This document shows, in pieces, positions 26,662 through 36,935 of a stretch of DNA of 64,000 nucleotides. Under the pieces are notes generated by a model. It was not told the origin of the DNA, made no database searches, and worked only from the letters and a program-made list of their open reading frames with translations. The stretch spans positions 247,590 through 311,589 of the forward strand of contig JADJOZ010000016.1 in the NCBI GenBank assembly GCA_016713525.1, read 5' to 3'. The translations under genes and the position numbers were made by a program. Every line of letters starts with the position of its first letter. Position 1 is the first letter of the stretch. Source of the DNA: Bacteroidota bacterium. GTDB lineage: Bacteria > Bacteroidota > Bacteroidia > AKYH767-A > OLB10.

Positions 26662-28599
26662 ATGAAAAACAGTTTACTGGTTCTTGGAGTACTTTGCTGC
26701 CTGATACTTATCTTAAGTAATTTCACGATTAAAATGGATGCGGCTCAGCCATTCCATACACCACAGGAATTGGCGATGATTCAGCACCGGATGCAAACTC
26801 CTATTGGTCCCGGAGAGTACTTTCAACCCTCATCAAGTTGCAGAGGTTGTCATGGTTATGATACTTTAGGGTTTGCCAATGTGGATGAGAATGGAATTGA
26901 TGTCAATTTATTTGATCGCTGGCAAAGTACCATGATGGCATTGAGTGCTAAAGATCCGTTGTGGAGAGCTAAAGTAAGTCAGGAAATTCTGATAAACCCT
27001 GCCCATGCATTAGGATTACAAACAAAATGTACCTCATGCCATGCCCCAATGGGACATTATACTGCAATTTATCACGGTGCTACCTCCTATACTATTGCTG
27101 ATCTTGTTAATGATTCACTGGGTCTTGATGGTGTTTCCTGCGCAGGTTGCCATACAATAGGACCATCGGTCGGGTCAACATTTTCCGGAATCATTCCATA
27201 CGACACTACCAGGAATATTTATGGTCCGTTTACTTTCCCGTTTGCAGGACCTATGCAATTATATGAAGGATACACTCCTGTTTACAGTCCACATATGGAC
27301 AACTCTGCGGTTTGCTCATCTTGCCATACCTTATTGACCGAAACAGTTGACCTGGCAGGTAATTATACAGGTGGACAATTTGTAGAGCAGGCTACCTATC
27401 ATGAATATCTGAATTCTGATTTTCCGGCAAACAATATAAAATGCCAGACCTGCCATATGCCTCAGGTTGCCGACCCTATTGTAATAGCAAACGGCTACTT
27501 ATCACTTCAGGCCAGATTCCCATTCAATCAACATAAGTTTGCCGGTGCCAACCATTTTATGCTTGACCTGATAAAAAATAATAAAAGCAGTTTAGGCATT
27601 GATGTATCCGATGCTAATTTTGATAGCTCTATGGCAGCAAATCTGGATATGCTGCAAAAGCAGTCTGTTGAATTTGAATTAATAAATGATGGGATCACTG
27701 CCGACACTGCATATTTCAGAGTTAAAATAACAAATAAAGCAGGACATAAATTCCCTTCAGGTTATCCATCGCGCCGTGCGGTACTACAATTGGTAATGCT
27801 TGATGCATTAAATGATACTATTTTCCGTTCAGGAATTTTCGATTCCGAATATCGCATTACTGGAGAATCACCACAATTTGAACAACATTATGGGGTGATT
27901 AACCAGAATAACAAAACACAGATTTATGAAATGGTAATGGGAGATGTGAATGGTGATTTCACATCTGTGTTGGAACGTGCAGCAATTTTACTAAAAGATA
28001 ACCGTATTCCGCCAATCGGCTTCACTACCACAGCTCCCATGTACGATACCGTTGTGATATCTGCAGATGCACTTGCAGATGCCGATTTCAACAAAATTGG
28101 TTCCGTTGAAGGAAGTGGCATCGACGAAGTTATATTTAAGATTCCCGTTGCCGGATATACAGGAACTATTTCTGTAAAAGCCAAACTTTATTATCAGGCT
28201 GTGCCACCAAAATGGCTCGATGAAATGTTTACATTGAACAGTGCCGCCATAGATACTTTCAGGAATATGTATATGGCTGCCGATAAAAACCCGATTCTGG
28301 TTGCAGCCGACAGTCTTACCGATGTATTGAGTGGAATAAATCAAATTGCAGATGCAAACAATGCATTTCAGGTATGGCCAACAATTACATCCGGTCGTGA
28401 AATTAATTTCAGCATCAGAACAAACGAGCCTGTAATTTCAGTTAGTCTATACACTTCAAACGGAAAAAAAATAAGTCAGATGAATAACAGGACAACAAAA
28501 GGCATTAACAAGTACTCACTACCTGATGTTGCCGGAACCTATCTGTTAAAATTGACCACATCAGAAAAATCGTACTATAAAAAAATCGTAAAGTATTAA
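26662..28599 (+). CDS. Secreted pentaheme c-type cytochrome with T9SS sorting domain
   Basis: A 645-residue exported protein with an N-terminal hydrophobic signal (MKNSLLVLGVLCCLILILSN). It has five CxxCH heme-attachment sites at about residues 60 (CRGCH), 123 (CTSCH), 160 (CAGCH), 218 (CSSCH) and 261 (CQTCH). This N-terminal half resembles multiheme cytochrome c-554-type domains. The middle is beta-rich with unknown ligand, and the last 80 residues (AFQVWPTITSGREINF through GTYLLKLTTSEKSYYKKIV) fit the type A T9SS C-terminal sorting domain. It is thus predicted to be displayed on the surface or released, with heme-based electron transfer outside the cell as an inference. No heme lyase lies nearby. 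Confidence 0.85.
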   Translation: MKNSLLVLGVLCCLILILSNFTIKMDAAQPFHTPQELAMIQHRMQTPIGPGEYFQPSSSCRGCHGYDTLGFANVDENGIDVNLFDRWQSTMMALSAKDPLWRAKVSQEILINPAHALGLQTKCTSCHAPMGHYTAIYHGATSYTIADLVNDSLGLDGVSCAGCHTIGPSVGSTFSGIIPYDTTRNIYGPFTFPFAGPMQLYEGYTPVYSPHMDNSAVCSSCHTLLTETVDLAGNYTGGQFVEQATYHEYLNSDFPANNIKCQTCHMPQVADPIVIANGYLSLQARFPFNQHKFAGANHFMLDLIKNNKSSLGIDVSDANFDSSMAANLDMLQKQSVEFELINDGITADTAYFRVKITNKAGHKFPSGYPSRRAVLQLVMLDALNDTIFRSGIFDSEYRITGESPQFEQHYGVINQNNKTQIYEMVMGDVNGDFTSVLERAAILLKDNRIPPIGFTTTAPMYDTVVISADALADADFNKIGSVEGSGIDEVIFKIPVAGYTGTISVKAKLYYQAVPPKWLDEMFTLNSAAIDTFRNMYMAADKNPILVAADSLTDVLSGINQIADANNAFQVWPTITSGREINFSIRTNEPVISVSLYTSNGKKISQMNNRTTKGINKYSLPDVAGTYLLKLTTSEKSYYKKIVKY

Positions 28600-28653
28600 A
28601 TTAAAATTCCTGACCACATCATATCAAACGCAACAACCAAAAACTCCAATTAA

Positions 28654-31522
28654 ATGAAAAAAACATTACGTATTGCAATCATGGCGATGCTACTCTGCAG
28701 CATGAATGCGCTTCAGCAGCAAGCAGCGGCACAGCCAACCTTTACCAATGCCAACAGCAGGCTCACCAACTCCAACTTCCGAAGTGGTTGTGCAGTTACT
28801 GTTGTGGATGTCAATAATGACGGACTCGATGATATCGTCAGGATGAATCAGGGTCATGTTATTAATCTGGAACTACAGGACAGAGAAGGGAATTTTGAGA
28901 ACCATCTCATTGATGATATTTCGGCCGGAGGTAATAGTTCATGGGCAATGACCATGGCAGATGTGGATCACAATGGATGGAAAGATGTTGTTGCTGATGG
29001 TGATGGTGGAATTCGCCTGGTGAAAATATTTGAATCAGGAGGTGTAATCACATCAACAAATACAATTCTTGCCAATTCAGGATTCTTTTTGCAGAATGCT
29101 ACTTTCTGCGATATGAATAATGATGGGTGGATTGATCTCTTTTGTTGTGATGATAATGATGCCAGCAAATTATATTTAAATGATGGCACCGGAAATCTGG
29201 ATCCATCTACTATGGTGAATTTTGCAGTGAATCCAACAGTATTCTATGGTGGTGACCCTGCCGATTCAGGAAATTATGGAAGTGCATGGATTGATTTCGA
29301 TAATGATCATGATCTTGATTTATACGTTGCACATTGTCGTCAAAGTACTTCCAGTCCAACCGACTTGCGCAGAATTAACCGTTTGTTCGTTAACGATGGC
29401 TCAAACAACTTTACGGAACAAGCCGGGGCCTTTGGTATTGATGTAGGCTGGCAGACATGGACTTCAAGCTTTGGAGATATCGACAATGATGGTGATCTGG
29501 ATCTGATGCTTACCAACCATGATCATACAAGTCAGATTTTTGAAAATGATGGCACCGGACATTATACTGAACTTACTACTACAGGATTCAATACCAATTC
29601 CATTACTCCAATTGAATCAGTATTTGAAGATTTTGATAATGATGGATTCATTGATATTTTAGTAACAGGTGATGAGTGGGTTTACCATCGCAATAATGGT
29701 GATAAAACCTTTACACGAATCACTACCATGTTTGCTAATAATGGCATGTTATCATTCTCAACCGGTGATTTAAATCATGATGGATTTATTGATATTTATG
29801 CTTCTTATGGAAATATATATCAGTCTCCTTCTAATACTTACGATGATGTTCTGTATCTGAATAATAAAAACAGCAACAATTTCATTACTTTCAATGTTGA
29901 AGGAACAACCAGTAACAAAGGTGCTATTGGAGCTCGTGCTACCATTTATGGACCATGGGGAATTCAAATTCGTGAAGTAAGAGCAGGTGAAAGTTATGGT
30001 ACCTGCAATTCTTTCCAGTTACATTTCGGTTTAGGTCAGGAAATGATGGTTGATTCAGCTGTGGTTTGGTTTCCTTCAGGAAATACAACAACATTGACCA
30101 ATTTGAATGCAAACCAATTCGTTACTGTTGTTGAAGGTGGTTGCACTGTTGCCGGAAATATTATTCCCGGACCATATATCATTTGTACGGGGCAAACACT
30201 TACATTAAATGCTCCGGCAGGATACACTTCTTACTTATGGAATGATGGAAGCACTGGCGCATCACTTACTGTTTCTGCTGCAGGAAGCTACAATGTAATG
30301 GTAACTGATGCATCAGGTTGTTCTAACATCTCTGCCAGCATTGAATTATTGGTTAGTCCTGATGAAACCCCGACTGTTGCATCCACTGGAGATTTAGTAT
30401 TCTGCGAAGGTGGATCAACTATGTTAACCAGTACTCCGGCTGCTTCCTATTTGTGGTCTGATGGCTCCACAACACAAAGTATTACACCATCAACATCAGG
30501 TTGTTATACTGTAACCATTCAGGGAGTTTGTAATACCTTCACATCTGCACCAGTTTGCATCACCGTTCTGGATGCTCCTGAACCAGTTGCAACCGGTGCA
30601 GCAGGTCCTCCTTTATCGACACTTTTACTTACAGCAACCGGCGACAGTCTTTCCTGGTATGACCAACAAACAAGGTGGTACATTACTGACTAATGGAAGT
30701 TCTTACACTACACCTCCATTGGCAACGACTACAACCTATTGGGTTGATAACACTCTCAGTTATCCGGGCGATGTTGAATTTACAGGACAAACTTACCATT
30801 CAGGAACCGCATATAGCGGAAGTGGGAATACGAATTCAAATGTAGAATTTGATGTTTTGGGAAATGCAACGTTAGTATCTGTAAAAGTTTATACCGACAC
30901 ACCAGGTGATCGTGAAATTCAGCTTAAGAATTCTGCAGGAACTGTTTTAAACAGCTTATTGGTTAACATTCCTATTGACAGCTCAAGAGTAACATTAAAC
31001 TTCCCATTAGTACCGGGAACGAATTATGAGCTCACCACTAATCCAATAGTAAATAATTCAAGTTTCGGATTTAACGGTCCGCGCTTGCGCAGAAGCAGCA
31101 CAGGAGTTACTTATCCTTATCAGGTTGCCAATGTAATTTCACTCACCGGTTCAAATCAGGGTGGTTCATTTTACTACTATTTCTATGACTGGGAGGTACA
31201 AGAGCCTTCTTATGTTTGTGTAAGCGACAGAGTTCCTGTAGTTGCAGATATTACAACAGGCATCGGGGCGATAAACACCAATGATGGCATTCTTGTTTAT
31301 CCGAATCCTGCAAGCTATGAAGTAACAGTTGAATTTGCAGAAGCAACAGTTGCTACAGTTGAATTAACGGATCTTTCCGGAAGAGTAATCAAAACTCAAA
31401 ATATTGCACTTAGTACTCCGGGTACAGCTAAACTTGATCTTACAGGAATTGCAAAAGGTTCTTATCAATTGAGAATTTTATCTGACAAATCAGAATCAGT
31501 AAAGCGGATAACTGTTAAGTAA
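28654..31522 (+). CDS. FG-GAP/ASPIC surface protein with T9SS sorting domain, one frameshift
   Basis: Restored length is 955 residues. It has a signal peptide, then repeated FG-GAP/VCBS calcium-binding blades (DVNNDGLDDIV, DVDHNGWKDVV, DMNNDGWIDLF, DFDNDHDLDLY, DIDNDGDLDLM, DFDNDGFIDIL, DLNHDGFIDIY), an ASPIC/UnbV domain (about 417-497, GARATIYGPWGIQIREVRAG), two Ig-like/PKD-like segments (TSYLWNDGSTGASLTVSAAG and ASYLWSDGSTTQSITPSTSG), a beta-sandwich, and a T9SS domain ending GSYQLRILSDKSESVKRITV. This is a CRTAC1-like exoprotein. One extra A near 30673 breaks the frame; the protein continues TGGTLLTNGSSYTTPP. It shares the T9SS export route with the cytochrome immediately upstream. Confidence 0.87.
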
Positions 31523-31536
31523 TAAAGTCCAGTTAC

Positions 31537-31569
31537 AAAAAAAGGCTCCGGTTTCCGGGGCCTTTTTTA
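31537..31569 (+). terminator. Intrinsic terminator after the T9SS pair
   Basis: AAAGGCTCCGG (to 31551) pairs with CCGGGGCCTTT (31555-31565, one T-G wobble) around a TTT loop and is followed by T residues. It lies about 15-45 bases after the stop at 31522, ahead of the convergent pyk gene. Confidence 0.85.
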
Positions 31570-31612
31570 TGGGAAATATTTTAATAAAAGTCTGCTCAAT
31601 GAACAACCATTT

Positions 31613-33043
31613 TTAAGTAATCACATTTAATTTAATAGTATTTGCCATCCCTCTTTCATCCAAAGGTGTACTAAAAACATTAATTGCCATGTCGCCTGCT
31701 TCAAGATAACCTTTCGCTTTGAGGAATAGCTTAATATCTTTGATAGTGTTATCGGTGCTTTCATATTTATTATAGAAAAATGCCTGCACTCCCCAAACCA
31801 GACTCAGCATATTCAAAATACTTTTATTGTCGGTAAAAATAAAAATATTACAGTCAGGGCGCTGACTGGAAATACGGTATGCCGTATAACCTGAATGAGT
31901 CATTGCAATAATTGCTTTTGCACCCGATTGTTGTGCCATTACACAGGAATTATAGCATACTGAATCAGAAATAAACGATTTGGAATGTTTCACAGGCTGA
32001 ATATGTCTGTTATAAATTACCGATTCACTTTCAACCATTGAAATAATCTTTGTCATTGATTCAATAACCTTGACCGGGAATTGACCTACAGACGTTTCGG
32101 CACTTAGCATCAGCGCATCTGCACCATCGAACACGGCATTGGCAACATCGTTAGTTTCAGCTCTCGTTGGGCGATAGTTCAGAATCATGCTTTCCATCAT
32201 TTGGGTGGCAATGATTACCGGTTTGGAAGCAGATATGGCTTTGCTCACCAGCATTTTCTGAATCACAGGAACTTTCTCCATGGCCATTTCAACACCCAGA
32301 TCACCTCTGGCGACCATAATGGCATCGGTAGCTTTCACAATATTATCGATGTCACGAACAGCTTCCGGTTTTTCAATCTTGGCAATTACACGGGTAGTTT
32401 TATTATTTTGCTTTATAATTTCTTTCAGCTCAGTAATATCAGCTGCAGAACGCACGAATGAAAGTCCTATCCATTCTACATTATTTTTCAGAGCAAATTC
32501 AAGGTCTTCTTTATCTTTTTCTGTGAGTGACGGGAGTGAAATTTTGGTGTAAGGAAGATTAATACCTTTTTTAGAAGATAAAGGACCACCATGAATCACT
32601 TTTGCTGTTACCTCTTCTTTTTCAGCTTTTGCAATAACCTGGAGTTCAATTTTCCCATCGTCAATCAAAACTGTATCCCCCACATGCACATCATCATGAA
32701 AGAGGGGGTACTTAATCTGAATTTTTTCTGTTGTACCGGAACATTTAGCAACAGTGAGAATCAGTGTTTGATCTTCGGTGAGATAAATCAGATTATTTTC
32801 GATGTCACCAATTCGCATTTTGGGTCCTTGTAAATCATATAACACGGCCACTTTCAGCTTCTTTTCTTCATTGAGTTTTCGCACCATGTCAATTGCCTCC
32901 TGATGCATGGTATGATCACCGTGGGAGGCATTTACCCGGCATACATTCACACCTGCTTTAATCATTGCCTCAAGCACACCCGGAGCCATTGATGCGGGCC
33001 CCATTGTAGCAATGATTTTAGTTTTATTTAATTTTTTTATCAT
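31613..33043 (-). CDS. pyk: Pyruvate kinase
   Basis: A 476-residue enzyme converting phosphoenolpyruvate and ADP to pyruvate and ATP, the last step of glycolysis. It has KTKIIATMGPASM, VCRVNASHGDH, LQGPKMRIG, LIDDGKIELQV, GLSFVRSAADI, VIAKIEKPEA, the active-site region VARGDLGVEM, ATQMMESMI and the C-terminal domain. It is transcribed towards the T9SS pair. The start ATG at 33043 follows the IPExxxVDY gene by 16 bases, suggesting an operon. Confidence 0.96.
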   Translation of the reverse strand: MIKKLNKTKIIATMGPASMAPGVLEAMIKAGVNVCRVNASHGDHTMHQEAIDMVRKLNEEKKLKVAVLYDLQGPKMRIGDIENNLIYLTEDQTLILTVAKCSGTTEKIQIKYPLFHDDVHVGDTVLIDDGKIELQVIAKAEKEEVTAKVIHGGPLSSKKGINLPYTKISLPSLTEKDKEDLEFALKNNVEWIGLSFVRSAADITELKEIIKQNNKTTRVIAKIEKPEAVRDIDNIVKATDAIMVARGDLGVEMAMEKVPVIQKMLVSKAISASKPVIIATQMMESMILNYRPTRAETNDVANAVFDGADALMLSAETSVGQFPVKVIESMTKIISMVESESVIYNRHIQPVKHSKSFISDSVCYNSCVMAQQSGAKAIIAMTHSGYTAYRISSQRPDCNIFIFTDNKSILNMLSLVWGVQAFFYNKYESTDNTIKDIKLFLKAKGYLEAGDMAINVFSTPLDERGMANTIKLNVIT

Positions 33044-33059
33044 TTTTTTATTGCGAAAA

Positions 33060-33500
33060 CTAATTTTCTGTGAGTAATAAAAATGCTTCTGCCGATTTTA
33101 ATTCAAAGGGATCGGCTTCATAGGCTCCTGAAACCAACTCAATACTGCGCACTAATTTAATAAAATCTGCAGCATCAATTCCTGAATAAGCACCGGAAAT
33201 GAGTATAAAATAATCGATATTTTTCAATTCTGGAATATAAAAACCGGTACCTGCCTTATCGCGATTTGAAATTACATGATAAGTTTCCTGATCATTACCT
33301 TCCGCAATGAAATGTGAATGCCTGGTCGATGATCCTGGTTTACCCGCAGGCAAAACAATATCATCCATACGGCAGAGATTAATGCCGAGCGTTTCATTCA
33401 ATTCGAATACAAACCGATAATCCCGGAAACCACAAAGCACTGCAATAAGCAGAAAATCATATTCCTGCTCAAAATCTAATTTCAGGATTTTCTTCGACAT
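33060..33500 (-). CDS. IPExxxVDY family protein
   Basis: A 146-residue protein with the signature IPELKNIDYFIL, a form of IPExxxVDY, the motif naming this Bacteroidota family of unknown function found next to pyruvate kinase. It has a mixed alpha/beta sequence without a signal peptide, so it is cytoplasmic. It is upstream of pyk on the same strand with a 16-base gap. The conserved coupling suggests a link to central metabolism, but its activity is unknown. Confidence 0.85.
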   Translation of the reverse strand: MSKKILKLDFEQEYDFLLIAVLCGFRDYRFVFELNETLGINLCRMDDIVLPAGKPGSSTRHSHFIAEGNDQETYHVISNRDKAGTGFYIPELKNIDYFILISGAYSGIDAADFIKLVRSIELVSGAYEADPFELKSAEAFLLLTEN

Positions 33501-33586
33501 TTAATTCAACCGGTTGCGTGAAGCGAAGTTACTTCAATGCAAGGGTTGCATGTGTTAACCTAAAAAAAAATATGAACACTAAAATG

Positions 33587-34298
33587 TCAGAATTGTTGCA
33601 GGCGGCAAGAGAGTGCTAATCCAAAAGAAATATTTGAAAATTCAGCTTTTGGATCTTTTACGTCCATTAATCCTTTGTTATAAAAACCACTGATTTCCAG
33701 CCCATCACGTAAAATGTAACCAGCAGAAATCATTATCCCGGCATCTGTTCTGGTAAAATCTGCCATATCAGAACTATTCTCTTTAATTTCAGTTACTGTT
33801 AAATTTCCGTTATTAACTGTGGAAATGGTTCTATTGTCGGCATAACGTGCCTTCATTAACATCGCAGCATAAATACCGGCACCAAGTGTAACTTTACTTT
33901 CCATTTTGTAAGTGACCATAATCGGCCATTCAACGTAGTACAAATCTGTTTTTCAGCAAACCTTTTTCATGAATGCTAACCGACTGTTCATCGGTAGTAA
34001 TCACAGTAGTATAATCGGGTTTTACTCTTGATCCTTTAATAGAAAATGAAATTCCCGGCTCAACATGCAGATAATCATTGATGGCGACACTAAAAAAACC
34101 ACCGAATGCAGGACCACTTTTGAGAACCGGTTTCGATTGTTTCTTTGAATAAGTGCCTTGAATATTGGCAAACTGTAAAGCTGTTCTGGAATACCATGAA
34201 ATCTTTATTTCTTCGGAAATAAAGCGATGTTGCCCAAACGCAGGTACATTTGATAACCAGGTAAGACAACATAAAATGAAGATATAAGTGTTCTTCAT
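33587..34298 (-). CDS. Outer-membrane beta-barrel protein (PorT-like fold), one frameshift
   Basis: Restored length is 236 residues. Signal peptide MKNTYIFILCCLTWLSNVPAFG, then beta strands such as AFGGFFSVAINDYLHVEPGISFSIKG, MYYVEWPIMVTYKMESKVTLGAGIY and a C-terminal NISFGLALSCRLQQF ending in Phe, the usual terminal barrel signature. The pattern is that of the small outer-membrane beta-barrels (PorT/OMP_b-brl_2) common in Bacteroidota. The frame breaks at the T-run 33949-33953 (A-run on the coding strand); four A restores LLKTDLYYVEWPIM. Confidence 0.75.
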
Positions 34299-34376
34299 GT
34301 GTGATTTGTTTTGAGGGAAATTGTAATATTGTCTCCTTGTACGGAAATGTTTCCGTTCAGGTTTACTTTTAAGGAA

Positions 34377-34822
34377 ATGGATTCAGTTTTTTCAGACGAA
34401 TATTTCATGCGGGCAGCCCTGAATGAAGCCAGGAGGGCATTTGAAGAAGAGGAAATCCCTGTAGGAGCGGTAATTGTGTGTAAAAATCAAATTATTGCCA
34501 GAGCCTATAATATGACTCAGAAACTGAATGATGTTACTGCGCATGCCGAGATGATTGCATTCACCTCAGCAAGTAATTATTTGAATTCTAAGTACTTAAC
34601 AGATTGCACATTATATGTGACCCTGGAACCATGTAATATGTGTGCGGGCGCATCATTCTGGACTCAGGTGAGCAGAATCGTATACGGTGCTTCTGACGAA
34701 AAAAGAGGATATCAACAGACTTCGGAATTCATGACTCATCCAAAGACTGTGATACAAAAGGGGTTTTGGAAGAAGAATGTGCTGAATTAATCCGCGAATT
34801 TTTCCGCAGGAAGCGTGTTTGA
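34377..34822 (+). CDS. tadA: tRNA-specific adenosine deaminase (TadA), one frameshift
   Basis: Restored length is 148 residues. Zinc-deaminase motifs are HAEM in VTAHAEMIAFTSAS (His-Ala-Glu) and PCNMCAG (PCxxC). TadA converts A34 to inosine in tRNA-Arg(ACG). The ATG at 34377 (MDSVFSDEYFMRAALNEA) is preferred to 34311. One missing G in the four-G run at 34760-34763 breaks the frame near the end. The restored C-terminus GVLEEECAELIREFFRRKRV is typical and stops at 34822, next to the stop of the convergent receiver gene. Confidence 0.92.
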
Positions 34823-35218
34823 TTAAATATTTATTGCCAGCAGCATATCGTTGGTTAACGGTTTATTCAGGAATTTCCGCACCAGCTTATTTTTATTAGC
34901 ACGGTTTAAATCTTTGAAGCTATCGGATGTAGAAAGTAAAACCACTTTCGAATGTTTTACAATTCCATCATCCAATTTTTCAAACTCTTCGAGAAACTGA
35001 AATCCGTCCATTCCAGGCATGATGATATCCAGGAAAATAATTTCCGGAAGTTCATCAGACTTAGCATTTTTCAGAAACTCCAACGTTTCCTTAGCTGTTT
35101 CAAATACTTTAATAGACTTCGCGAAACCTGCTGATTCAATCAGTTTAGCATTCACGAGATTATCCATAGGATTATCATCCACCAGCATTATTCTGCTATA
35201 CTTTTCAACCCCTTCCAT
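34823..35218 (-). CDS. CheY-like response regulator
   Basis: A 131-residue single receiver domain. LVDDNPMDN carries the acidic pair, FLDIIMPGMDG the phosphorylated Asp, VVLLSTSDSFKDLN the switch Ser/Thr and FLNKPLT the Lys-Pro. It lacks an output domain, so it acts through protein contacts. It lies 14 bases after the HATPase ORF and presumably receives phosphate from that or another kinase. It is a paralogue of the truncated receiver at 1-196. Confidence 0.92.
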   Translation of the reverse strand: MEGVEKYSRIMLVDDNPMDNLVNAKLIESAGFAKSIKVFETAKETLEFLKNAKSDELPEIIFLDIIMPGMDGFQFLEEFEKLDDGIVKHSKVVLLSTSDSFKDLNRANKNKLVRKFLNKPLTNDMLLAINI

Positions 35219-35232
35219 ATCGTGACTTTAAA

Positions 35233-35778
35233 CTATTTTGAATTTTGCATTAACTGTTCCAACTTACGAAACAAATCGGGATCGATTTTATTTGGTAACT
35301 CGATAACAAACTTAGAGCCCTCACTAACTACTGAATCGGCGAAAATTTTTCCTTTCATTTTTCGCACGATTTCCTTCACAATGTAAAGTCCCAGTCCAGA
35401 GCCATCGACACTATTACCCGGTGCACGGAAAAACATATCAAATACTTTGGTAAGATTCTCTTTCGGAATTCCGATACCATTATCTTTGAATGTAAACACT
35501 CCTTTGGTCTTATCAATTTCGATGTGCATTTCAAGTCGCGGATGTGCTTCATGCACATGCTGAAACTTAATGGCATTTGAAATAAGATTACTGAAGATCA
35601 CTGCCAATTGATCGGCATCACTATAAAAAGGTATGTAACCTTCAATAGTGGTTTTAATTTCAATGCGGTGTGCACCTTCCAGATTTCTCAGATTGGTGAG
35701 AGCCTGGGCGATGATTGCTTTAAAATCGATTTCAGAAATTTTTACTTTTAACCTGGAGCTTCTGGTAGTATTTATCAT
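35233..35778 (-). CDS. Histidine-kinase ATPase domain lacking a DHp domain
   Basis: A 181-residue frame with a HATPase_c domain: N box LISNAIKFQ, G1 box FKDNGIGIP, G2 box GSGLGLYIVKEIV. It starts MINTTRSSRLKVKISEIDFKAI, which in normal kinases would be the end of the dimerisation (DHp) region. There is no phospho-accepting His motif in this frame nor in the short gap to the upstream PAS gene. The in-frame segment upstream is only FSIPEK. Either about 60 residues are missing by deletion, or the protein is a partial kinase that works with another subunit. Its stop is 14 bases before the receiver gene start. Confidence 0.8.
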   Translation of the reverse strand: MINTTRSSRLKVKISEIDFKAIIAQALTNLRNLEGAHRIEIKTTIEGYIPFYSDADQLAVIFSNLISNAIKFQHVHEAHPRLEMHIEIDKTKGVFTFKDNGIGIPKENLTKVFDMFFRAPGNSVDGSGLGLYIVKEIVRKMKGKIFADSVVSEGSKFVIELPNKIDPDLFRKLEQLMQNSK

Positions 35779-35782
35779 TTTT

Positions 35783-36154
35783 TCAGGAATGCTGAAGCAC
35801 TGTTGCTTTTTGTAATGGGACGTGAGTATTTTTTTCGACGAAATTTTCTTTCAGTTCCATACAGTAAGCATACATTCCTATATAACGTGCTTCCGGAAAT
35901 GGTACGATAGAAAATTTCACTATGTAATTATTAAATTCTACCGATACATCTGTTGGTCGGTGACTCAATGATGCATGAAACAATTCAGGATATTGACTGA
36001 TTACCTCAGCGGGTATCCTTTCATTAATTCTGCAATGCCAGTGTTTCATTAAAGGCAAGGCAGGCATGTTAGCATAAATTAATCTGTTGTCGAGGTCAAA
36101 CCGGAATACCGGAAATAAGCTTTCGTCGTTCTTTTGTAGTTTCTCTTGATTCAT
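35783..36154 (-). CDS. PAS-domain protein
   Basis: A 123-residue protein with one PAS fold: FPVFRFDLDNRLIYANMPALP, HRPTDVSVEFNNYIVKFSIVPFPEARYIGMYAYCME. It is close to the N-terminal sensor of short Bacteroidota PAS kinases. Its stop TGA lies 4 bases before the ATG of the HATPase ORF, so the two look like one kinase gene interrupted between sensor and ATPase. PAS, HATPase and receiver are consecutive on this strand and likely co-transcribed. The ligand is unknown. Confidence 0.75.
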   Translation of the reverse strand: MNQEKLQKNDESLFPVFRFDLDNRLIYANMPALPLMKHWHCRINERIPAEVISQYPELFHASLSHRPTDVSVEFNNYIVKFSIVPFPEARYIGMYAYCMELKENFVEKNTHVPLQKATVLQHS

Positions 36155-36515
36155 CTTCTGTAGCTTTTATAGTCGTGTTCTTAAAAACGGTTTCATCATC
36201 TTTAAGATACAAGCAGTACATGTTAAGACTGACTCTTGTAAGAAATCAATGAATTTTAACTGAAATGAGGTTAAATTAAATGTAACCTCCTTGGGAATGT
36301 GATCTAAAAAACTGCATTAACACAAAATGTAAGGTGTAAGATTTGTGTGCTTTTTGTTCAAAACAGCTATTCGTAGTCGCGATGTTAAAAAAAGCAACCA
36401 ATGCTAACAAAACCGGTGAGCAGTTGTTCTTGAAATACCTGAATATATGTCAGAACCGTTAACTTTGCATTCAGAAATAATCGTACTCAACTAATTCTAT
36501 CAAACCAAAATTATC
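36155..36515. other. Gene-free divergent region
   Basis: No gene is visible in these 361 bases between the PAS gene and brxA. It holds a 7-bp inverted repeat GAGGTTA (36267-36273) / TAACCTC (36283-36289) with a 9-base loop, and a TAnnTTTG-type box TAACTTTG at 36460-36467, about 50 bases before the bacilliredoxin ATG. The nearest TTG upstream (36430-36432) is spaced too far to be a confident -33. Confidence 0.5.
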
Positions 36516-36935
36516 ATGCCTTATCCAGAACAAATATGTGCACCTATGCGTGCCGACCTCACTTCCGCCGGATTCTCAGAGCTAAAAACTCCGGAACAGG
36601 TAGATCAAACAATCAGTGAAAGTAAAGGATCCTTATTATTAGTAATCAACTCAGTATGTGGATGTGCTGCAGGAACTGCCCGTCCGGGAGTAAAGCTTTC
36701 GTTACAAAAGTCTGAAAAACACCCTGATACACTGGTAACCGTTTTCGCAGGCCAGGATCTGGAAGCTACTAATCAAGCCAGGAAATATACACTTCCATAT
36801 CCTCCCAGCTCACCAAGCATTGCCTTATTTAAAGACGGCAAACTGGTTCATTTTGTTGAAAGACACCATATTGAAGGACGTTCAGCGGAAATGATTGCCG
36901 AAAACCTGGCAACGGCATTTGATGAATTCTGCTAA
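36516..36935 (+). CDS. BrxA/BrxB-type bacilliredoxin
   Basis: A 139-residue thioredoxin-like protein of the YphP/YqiW family with the CxC-type active site NSVCGCAAGTARPG. It also has YPPSSPSIALFKDGKLVHFVERHHIEG, the conserved C-terminal half with cis-Pro. In Firmicutes these enzymes remove bacillithiol from proteins; in Bacteroidota the thiol partner is most likely bacillithiol as well, but that is inferred. The stop overlaps the convergent plsC stop by four bases. Start ATG 36516 gives the normal N-terminus MPYPEQICAPMRADL. Confidence 0.9.
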   Translation: MPYPEQICAPMRADLTSAGFSELKTPEQVDQTISESKGSLLLVINSVCGCAAGTARPGVKLSLQKSEKHPDTLVTVFAGQDLEATNQARKYTLPYPPSSPSIALFKDGKLVHFVERHHIEGRSAEMIAENLATAFDEFC

